Below are positions 6,766 to 11,327 of a DNA stretch of 11,327 nucleotides, piece after piece. The notes beneath the pieces were generated by a model, which ran no database searches, was not told the origin of the DNA, and saw only the letters and a list, made by a program, of their open reading frames with translations. Origin of the DNA: Chlamydiota bacterium (lineage in GTDB: Bacteria > Chlamydiota > Chlamydiia > Chlamydiales > Rhabdochlamydiaceae); NCBI GenBank assembly GCA_023269365.1, contig JAHFTN010000040.1:1-11327 (forward strand). Reading direction: 5' to 3'. The number at the start of each line of letters is the position of its first letter. Positions within the stretch are counted from its first letter, which is position 1. The translations under genes were made by a program, and so were the position numbers.

Positions 6766-9448
6766 GGGCTTCGAATAAGTTGTGGAGCTCTTTTAAGGCT
6801 CCTTCTACTTTTTTTTTCTCATTTAGGCAACTATAATAAAGAGCGATCTGTCTCAATAAACTTACCTGTTCCCAAAAAAGGAGCTCTGAGGGGGTAGAGT
6901 GACGTAAGTAATAACTTAACAGCATTGATGTAGGAGGGAAGGGGAGGTCGATCGCCCCTTCGAAGTGGGAGAGGGCAATCTCTTTTTTCTCTGTGCATAC
7001 GAGGTAGCACCCCATCGGAACGAAGAGGGGAGAGTACTCGTCGTGCAAGATTTCTGACGGGTAGGTCGCAATGAGAGACTGTGCCTTTTGTAAATCTTTT
7101 TGCTTTAAACAAAAGCAGAGGTGCAACGCATCGATAAACGGGGTGTGTTCAAACGCGTCGAAGTAGGGGAGTAACTCTTCTGTCGTATTATCTAGAAGGG
7201 CTTTATCGAAGAGGAAGTAAGCAGATCTCATCGCTGCATTCGTGCACCTCGCCCCCTTCTTCTTCATAAGGGAGTCGAGTGCTTCTTTTGCCCCCTTTTT
7301 AAAATAGAGCAGGGCGCAGCTGATGAATTCTTCCTCTTTTAAATAGTGTAAATTCTCCGCTGCCCACTCCTCCTTGCCAAGTAGCATCAGGGCATAGAGG
7401 GCATTGGCAATCACCTCAGAAGAAGTGGAAGTTTCGATGAGCTCGACGAGAGAGATCGGCTTATTGAGCCAAAAGGCGATCTGGCAGGCGAGGTGTTCCT
7501 CTTCTGGTTCAGCGAGAAGAAACAGAGGGTGTTTTTCCACATGTTTTTTTAGACTTGAAAAGAGTTCCTCATGTTCTTGTGTGAGCATCAGGCAGGGGAG
7601 GTGGCGCAGAGCAAGGAGGGCAAAAAGGTAGGCGGCCTTCCTTTGTTTCGAGGAGGTCTCATAGAGGCGAAAAAGGATCTCTTCAATGACTACTTTTAAG
7701 GAGGGGTGTTTGGGATATTTGCGCAGTGCCAGCTCGAAGCACTTGATCTCTTCTTCCACCTCTTTTGTCGCCTTATAGACAAGGGCTTTTCCCAAATATT
7801 CTAGCGGGGCGCTTGGCGTAGAGCGCAGCTGACTGAATTCTTCTAGGGCAAGGAGCAAAAGGGATTCTTTTTCTTGTGCGTGTTTAGCCTCTTCGATGAA
7901 GGTCATCCCTATTTTGAATAACGCCTCTCTGCCCTCTAGCCTCCCTTTAAAGCTGCTGCCAATTTTCCTGTATTCCAAACGCGCTTTTTCATAGTTTCCT
8001 TCCTTTAAAAATGCGTCGGGAACAGCAAGGCAACTCACAAGGGCATTGTGACTGCCTACGCTGACTTGGAGAGGCTCGATCAGGTAGTGTGCGTCTTTAC
8101 ACAAGAGGCCAATACGAGGCACCTCGAAGGGGATGCGAGAGATGTAGTGGCAGATCTTTTTGTTGTCGACAAAAGCAAAGATGTGGCTAGCGACGATCTC
8201 GATACAGAGCTCATGCCAGGCGGAATCTCTTAGGTCTACGTGGGAAACAGAGAGGATTTCTGTGTGGTTGTGAAAGAGATGGCACCCCATGCCTATCCAA
8301 AGGCAAAACCCCTCATCTAAATGGGTGGTGGAAGAGGAAGTATTGAGAAGGATCCCGATCCCTTGTGATTGTGTTTCTAATTTAAAGCGAGAAGAGAGGC
8401 GCAAGTTGCCAGCAAAGTGGGGTGGGGAGAGCATGAAACTCACCCACTGCATCACTTCGGGAGAGCGGGTGATGGCCGCATGTTTTGTGAGCAGAATGTT
8501 CTCTTGAAAGGCCCAATGATTTTTTTCAGCTGGGTCAAGGATACTATGCAAATTCCACTCGGGTTTCCCTTCTAAAAAATTTTTCAGCTCACAAATCATC
8601 TCATCGACAGACAAAAAGCGTTCCTCTGGAGCGTAGCAGAGACAACGCTTGACGATCTCATTTAAGTGTTGAGGGATCTCCCGATAGGGAGCGCGCTCGG
8701 TCGGCTCGATGTAGGTCTCTTTGTCCATCTCTTTTCGATACGCCTTCAAAGAGGAGCGATGGAATGCGGGGCGCAGCGTAAGAAGCTGGTACAGGATCAC
8801 CCCCAGCGAGTAGATATCCATACTCACCTGCGAGGGCTCTTGGCGCATCCTCTCTGGAGCGATGTAGTTAAGAGTCCCTGGCACTTTTCCAAAGGAGGTG
8901 AGGTCTTTATCTCCCTCCCCTTTTAAAGAAGTATTTCCCTCAACTTCTCCCACAAAATCGGCAAGGCCCCAGTCGAGCAGTACCACCTGTCCATACTTCC
9001 CCACAATGATATTATCGGGCTTCAAGTCGCGATGTACAACCCCTTTGGAGTGGGCATAGGCGATCGCTTCACACAGGGTGAGGAAGATGCGCGCCAAAGC
9101 GGAGATCGAACTTCCTATTGGATGACACACCTCTCCTGCTTGCTCTTCATCAAAGCTTTTCTTTAAAATCTCCTTGAGAGTTTCCCCCTCGATGTAGGGC
9201 ATCGTGTAGTAACTTTTGTCCTCTTTGGGATCGATAGAAAAGATGGGGATGATCGAGGGGTGGGTCAAAAGAGCTGCGACTTTGGCTTCTCGCAAGAACC
9301 TCTCTTTGATGATGGCGTGCTTTTGCAATTTAGGGAGGATCTGTTTGAGGGCGACCTCCCGTTTGCATAGGGGATCATAGGCCAAAAAGACCTCTCCCAT
9401 ACCTCCCTTATTCAGGCTTCTAATGATTTTATAGTGGTCGATGTGCAT
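6755..9448 (-). CDS. pknD: Serine/threonine protein kinase PknD
   Basis: This Hanks-type kinase phosphorylates Ser/Thr. The C. pneumoniae PknD has been reported to phosphorylate CdsD, a type III secretion component. From ATG 9448 the product is 897 residues. The kinase domain (about 1-290) shows the glycine loop LNKGGMGEVFLAYD, K35 in VALK, the helix-C glutamate E54, HRDLKPDN with D141 and N146, and DWG (D159) instead of DFG, as in chlamydial PknD. GTLNYIAPERM and DIYSLGVILYQLLT follow. Residues about 295-465 look like a beta-sandwich of concanavalin/LamG type. Residues about 475-897 are helical with TPR-like pairs such as GNYEKARLEYRKIG. An upstream in-frame ATG at 9502 would add 18 basic residues, but the family begins near MHIDHYKII. 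Neither start has a strong ribosome site. Confidence 0.94.
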   Translation of the reverse strand: MHIDHYKIIRSLNKGGMGEVFLAYDPLCKREVALKQILPKLQKHAIIKERFLREAKVAALLTHPSIIPIFSIDPKEDKSYYTMPYIEGETLKEILKKSFDEEQAGEVCHPIGSSISALARIFLTLCEAIAYAHSKGVVHRDLKPDNIIVGKYGQVVLLDWGLADFVGEVEGNTSLKGEGDKDLTSFGKVPGTLNYIAPERMRQEPSQVSMDIYSLGVILYQLLTLRPAFHRSSLKAYRKEMDKETYIEPTERAPYREIPQHLNEIVKRCLCYAPEERFLSVDEMICELKNFLEGKPEWNLHSILDPAEKNHWAFQENILLTKHAAITRSPEVMQWVSFMLSPPHFAGNLRLSSRFKLETQSQGIGILLNTSSSTTHLDEGFCLWIGMGCHLFHNHTEILSVSHVDLRDSAWHELCIEIVASHIFAFVDNKKICHYISRIPFEVPRIGLLCKDAHYLIEPLQVSVGSHNALVSCLAVPDAFLKEGNYEKARLEYRKIGSSFKGRLEGREALFKIGMTFIEEAKHAQEKESLLLLALEEFSQLRSTPSAPLEYLGKALVYKATKEVEEEIKCFELALRKYPKHPSLKVVIEEILFRLYETSSKQRKAAYLFALLALRHLPCLMLTQEHEELFSSLKKHVEKHPLFLLAEPEEEHLACQIAFWLNKPISLVELIETSTSSEVIANALYALMLLGKEEWAAENLHYLKEEEFISCALLYFKKGAKEALDSLMKKKGARCTNAAMRSAYFLFDKALLDNTTEELLPYFDAFEHTPFIDALHLCFCLKQKDLQKAQSLIATYPSEILHDEYSPLFVPMGCYLVCTEKKEIALSHFEGAIDLPFPPTSMLLSYYLRHSTPSELLFWEQVSLLRQIALYYSCLNEKKKVEGALKELHNLFEAHDV

Positions 9449-9473
9449 ATACAAGAACGTATGTCTAGATCCC

Positions 9474-9495
9474 TTTTTTCTCACAAGAGAAAAAA
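9474..9495. repeat. 9-bp inverted repeat (hairpin) in the pknD leader
   Basis: TTTTTTCTC (9474-9482) and GAGAAAAAA (9487-9495) are perfect inverted copies around a 4-base ACAA loop. The hairpin sits 26 bases upstream of the pknD ATG at 9448. The stem is A/T-rich, so a chance origin is possible. It overlaps the alternative 5' extension of pknD from ATG 9502. Confidence 0.6.
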
Positions 9496-9515
9496 TGCAC
9501 ATGGGTATCGTTCTT

Positions 9516-9543
9516 AGAACCTACTCTCAGTAGAGTAGGTTCT
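9516..9543. repeat. 12-bp perfect stem-loop between the Inc-like gene and pknD
   Basis: AGAACCTACTCT (9516-9527) and AGAGTAGGTTCT (9532-9543) form a perfect 12-bp stem with a CAGT loop. A partly competing mini-stem GTTCT/AGAAC at 9510-9520 shares the left arm, so two folds are possible. No T-run follows on either strand, so it is not a standard intrinsic terminator. It lies 45 bases downstream of the Inc-like stop and about 70 bases upstream of pknD. It could end minus-strand transcripts or act as a leader structure or protein-binding site. Confidence 0.65.
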
Positions 9544-9588
9544 GCTGCACAAACTGAGGTCGGTCTCCTTTGCGTCCGGCAGCCAGCC

Positions 9589-9960
9589 CTACACACTCTG
9601 ATAGGAAGATCGATTAGTGGAGTAAAGTACACAATTGTGTACTTTGCAAGCAACTAGAGCAAGAGCGGGCATACATAAGTAAACGGGACCTATAACTACC
9701 AACGCAGTCGTATGAGTTAATACCCCTGTCGCAATGAACGCACCACCTATCCCAACATGGAGGATGCCTGCTAAGACTATTCTTGCATCGCAACCACAAC
9801 AATCGGTTATTGAACTGGCTACGACTCCTCCCCTGTGGGGGTTGTGGTTATTATCCCAGACTTGTTGTTGATATGTCGCGTATTGAGCGAAATAGAGGCT
9901 TTCTGCTGTGGCGCGCTGGCTGCCACCATAATTGGTGGACATATTTACGGGACAGGCCAT
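9589..9960 (-). CDS. Small Inc-like protein with bilobed hydrophobic segment (hypothetical)
   Basis: I do not recognise this protein by sequence. From ATG 9960 it has 123 residues. The N-terminal half (about 1-58) is polar and Gln/Asn/Tyr-rich (FAQYATYQQQVWDNNHNPH), followed by a cysteine cluster (DCCGCD). Two hydrophobic stretches, about residues 60-81 and 86-106, are separated by only the few residues of THTT, and a short polar tail follows. This paired-helix layout is the hallmark of chlamydial inclusion-membrane (Inc) proteins, which type III secretion delivers. That role is inferred from shape alone. AAAGGAA (complement of 9967-9973) places a ribosome site about 7 bases before ATG 9960. 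An ATG at 9966 is too close to it. A promoter candidate lies upstream at 10006-10035. The gene stands alone between pknD and trpS. Confidence 0.65.
   Translation of the reverse strand: MACPVNMSTNYGGSQRATAESLYFAQYATYQQQVWDNNHNPHRGGVVASSITDCCGCDARIVLAGILHVGIGGAFIATGVLTHTTALVVIGPVYLCMPALALVACKVHNCVLYSTNRSSYQSV
9624..9645. repeat. 22-bp perfect palindrome inside the Inc-like gene
   Basis: The half-site AAAGTACACAA is followed immediately by its exact reverse complement (TTGTGTACTTT), giving a perfect 22-base palindrome. It lies in the codons for KVHNCVLYS near the C-terminus. As RNA it could form a 9-bp stem with an AATT loop. There is no following T-run in the minus direction. It could be a protein-binding site, a 3' mRNA hairpin, or chance. 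Confidence 0.55.
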
Positions 9961-9966
9961 CTGCAT

Positions 9967-9973
9967 TTCCTTT
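9967..9973 (-). promoter_or_regulatory. Ribosome binding site deciding the Inc-like start
   Basis: On the minus strand this reads AAAGGAA. It is spaced about 7 bases from ATG 9960 but only 0-2 bases from ATG 9966, so it favours the inner start codon. Confidence 0.6.
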
Positions 9974-10005
9974 GCTTTTTAGTGGGTAATATGAAAGAAG
10001 CCAAC

Positions 10006-10035
10006 ATTGTATCATAATTACTCCATAGAATTCAA
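10006..10035 (-). promoter_or_regulatory. Sigma70-type promoter candidate for the Inc-like gene
   Basis: On the minus strand, TTGAAT (complement of 10030-10035) and TACAAT (complement of 10006-10011) are 18 bases apart and match -35 (4/6) and -10 (5/6) boxes. Transcription would start near 9999, giving a leader of about 40 bases with a good ribosome site. Position and quality fit a dedicated promoter, though the surroundings are AT-rich. Confidence 0.5.
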
Positions 10036-10089
10036 TGTATTTGAAATAAAAATATTGCAACATCCCAGTTTAAGTTTAAAAATATACCA

Positions 10090-10262
10090 TATACCCAAAC
10101 CACTTCAAAGGTTGCTTTTTCTCAGCGTCGCTAGCCACTGAATTTGGTCTCATCTGCATCGCTCAACTCATTCGAGTTGAGCTGCTTCGATGTCGGCTTC
10201 TCCTGAACCAAATTCAGGGCAACTCCTTGAGAAAAACCAATGTTTGAAGTGGTTTTGGTATA
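10090..10262. repeat. 173-bp fold-back (imperfect palindrome) element, MITE- or REP-like
   Basis: Four blocks on the left arm recur in inverted order on the right: a 20-base end beginning TATACC (10090-10109 with 10243-10262, one mismatch), TTGCTTTTTCTCA (10112-10124 with 10228-10240, one mismatch), CTGAATTTGGT (10138-10148 with 10207-10217, perfect) and GCTCAACTC (10161-10169 with 10174-10182, perfect) around an ATTC loop. The spacers between blocks differ in sequence and in length (12 and 24 bases in one pair), so it is a fold-back structure and not a simple terminator. The outer ends TATACC...GGTATA could include a TA target duplication. Nothing in it looks coding. It fills much of the 362-base gap before trpS. 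Mobility and copy number cannot be judged from one copy. Confidence 0.8.
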
Positions 10263-10273
10263 AAAAATGGGGC

Positions 10274-10302
10274 TTCACTTTTTTACGCCTAAACGAGATG
10301 AT
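10274..10302 (+). promoter_or_regulatory. Possible promoter for trpS
   Basis: TTCACT (10274-10279) and GATGAT (10297-10302) are separated by 17 bases, each a 4/6 match to consensus. They lie just right of the fold-back element. Initiation near 10309 would give a leader of about 20 bases that includes the ribosome site GAGAGGG (10315-10321). The match is weak. Confidence 0.3.
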
Positions 10303-10328
10303 AAAGAATTGAAAGAGAGGGAAAAGCG

Positions 10329-11327
10329 ATGCAGAAGAAACAAATTATTTTGACAGGAGACCGCCCCACGGGCCCTCTGCACTTGGGGCACTATGTCGGT
10401 TCTTTAAAGAGCCGGCTAGAGCTTCAAAAAAGTGCGACCCAGTTTGTCATGATTGCAGATGTTCAGGCGCTGACGGACAACTATGAAAACCCAGAGAAGG
10501 TAAGAGCGCATGTCCTTGAGGTTGCGCTCGACTACCTAGCAGTCGGTATCCATCCTCAGGAAACGACTATTTTTATCCAATCGCTTATCCCGGCTCTTTT
10601 CGAGCTGACGGTTTACTACCTCAATTTTGTTACCTGGAACCGCTTGAAACACAACCCCACAGTGAAACAAGAAATTGTGCAAAAAGGGTTTGGAGAGAGT
10701 GTCCCTGCCGGCTTCATGGTCTATCCCGTAAGTCAAACCGCAGACATCACCGCCTTCAAAGCGGACCTTGTGCCAGTAGGGGAGGATCAAAAGCCGATGA
10801 TCGAGCAGGCCAATGAGATCGTGCGCAATTTCAACCGGGTCTACAAGACGAACGTGCTCGTCGAATGTGAAGCGCTCATCCCCAAAGTGGCGCGCCTGCC
10901 TGGAACCGACGGGGGCGCTAAAATGGGAAAGTCGCTTGGCAACTGCATCTACTTGAGCGATAGCGCCGATACCGTAGCCAAGAAGGTGAAGGGGATGTAC
11001 ACCGACCCTGGACACCTTAAAGTCGAGGACCCTGGCAAAGTCGAGGGCAACCCCGTCTTCACTTACCTCGATGCCTTCGATCCAGATCTTGCCGCTGTTC
11101 AAGTCCTAAAAGAGCACTACCAGCGTGGTGGTCTTGGCGATTCTGTCGTCAAAAAGAGGCTCACAGAAGTTCTGCAGGCCTTTCTAGAGCCGATCCGCAT
11201 GAGAAGAGCTGAGTTCGCAAAAGATTCCGCTGCCATCATGCAGATCTTGCTAGACGGCTCCAAAAAAGCCAACGTAACGGCCAGCGCGACCCTCCAAGAG
11301 GTCCGCAAAGCGATGTGTTTGGATTAT
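10329..11327 (+). CDS. trpS: Tryptophanyl-tRNA synthetase TrpS (C-terminus off window)
   Basis: This class I synthetase charges tRNA-Trp with tryptophan using ATP. From ATG 10329, 333 codons stay open to the window edge. Bacterial TrpRS is about 330-350 residues, so only a few residues are missing. The start MQKKQIILTGDRPTGPLHLGHYVGSL contains the HIGH-type motif HLGH (H18-H21), and GGAKMGKSLGN carries the KMSKS-type loop (K198-S202). Other family landmarks are ADVQALTDN, the MVYPVSQTADI region and VPVGEDQKPMIE. GAGAGGG at 10315-10321 is a strong ribosome site about 7 bases before the ATG. GC rises from about 43% on a line near 10561 to 57-65% on lines after 10860. No partner gene is visible downstream. 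Confidence 0.96.
   Translation, partial: MQKKQIILTGDRPTGPLHLGHYVGSLKSRLELQKSATQFVMIADVQALTDNYENPEKVRAHVLEVALDYLAVGIHPQETTIFIQSLIPALFELTVYYLNFVTWNRLKHNPTVKQEIVQKGFGESVPAGFMVYPVSQTADITAFKADLVPVGEDQKPMIEQANEIVRNFNRVYKTNVLVECEALIPKVARLPGTDGGAKMGKSLGNCIYLSDSADTVAKKVKGMYTDPGHLKVEDPGKVEGNPVFTYLDAFDPDLAAVQVLKEHYQRGGLGDSVVKKRLTEVLQAFLEPIRMRRAEFAKDSAAIMQILLDGSKKANVTASATLQEVRKAMCLDY

Noticed and set aside
9449..9502. 18-residue N-terminal extension of PknD from ATG 9502
   Set aside because: It overlaps a hairpin, lacks a ribosome site, and PknD proteins begin just before the glycine loop.
9783..10063. Several 60-70 codon frames on both strands around the Inc-like gene
   Set aside because: They overlap the Inc-like gene or its promoter, lack good ribosome sites, and show low-complexity products without domains.
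10536..11102. 188-codon minus-strand open frame opposite trpS
   Set aside because: It is fully antisense to a well-supported synthetase gene in a GC-rich stretch, with no recognisable domain. It is best explained as a shadow frame.

Overview
The window reads as a chromosomal segment from a chlamydia-like bacterium, most likely a member of Parachlamydiales rather than Chlamydiaceae. The strongest markers are a serine/threonine kinase with the chlamydial PknD layout (DWG in place of DFG, long C-terminal half), ssb directly followed by pepA as in Chlamydia, and a small protein with a bilobed hydrophobic segment like chlamydial inclusion-membrane proteins. I cannot name a species. Hand counts on single lines give about 48-50% GC for most genes. 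The dioxygenase gene at 5206-6306 is visibly lower (38% on one line) and the 3' half of trpS is higher (57-65% on sampled lines).

Layout. Positions 1-306 hold the N-terminal two thirds of rlmH on the minus strand. Its start codon abuts the lgt start at 307 with no base between them. A plus-strand run follows: lgt (lipoprotein diacylglyceryl transferase), ssb, pepA, an RluA-type pseudouridine synthase and a GT9 heptosyltransferase. The last three are joined by 4-base stop/start overlaps. Next comes a probably acquired PhyH-like dioxygenase gene. Its last ~30 codons run antisense through the end of a convergent Nudix gene. On the minus strand, pknD and the Nudix gene overlap by 11 bases and form an operon.

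Between pknD and trpS (9449-10328) lies a low-density accessory stretch. It holds two hairpins in the pknD leader, a small Inc-like membrane protein with its own promoter and ribosome site, and a 173-bp fold-back repeat with TATACC...GGTATA ends. trpS then runs to the right edge and is nearly complete.

Functional themes are housekeeping (ribosome and rRNA modification, DNA binding, peptide turnover, Trp-tRNA charging), envelope building (lipoprotein lipidation, LPS-core-type glycosyl transfer) and host interaction or signalling (PknD, Inc-like protein). The items most worth a second look are the fold-back element, the Inc-like gene, and the PhyH-like gene, which lacks a visible HxD metal motif and has an overrun 3' junction.
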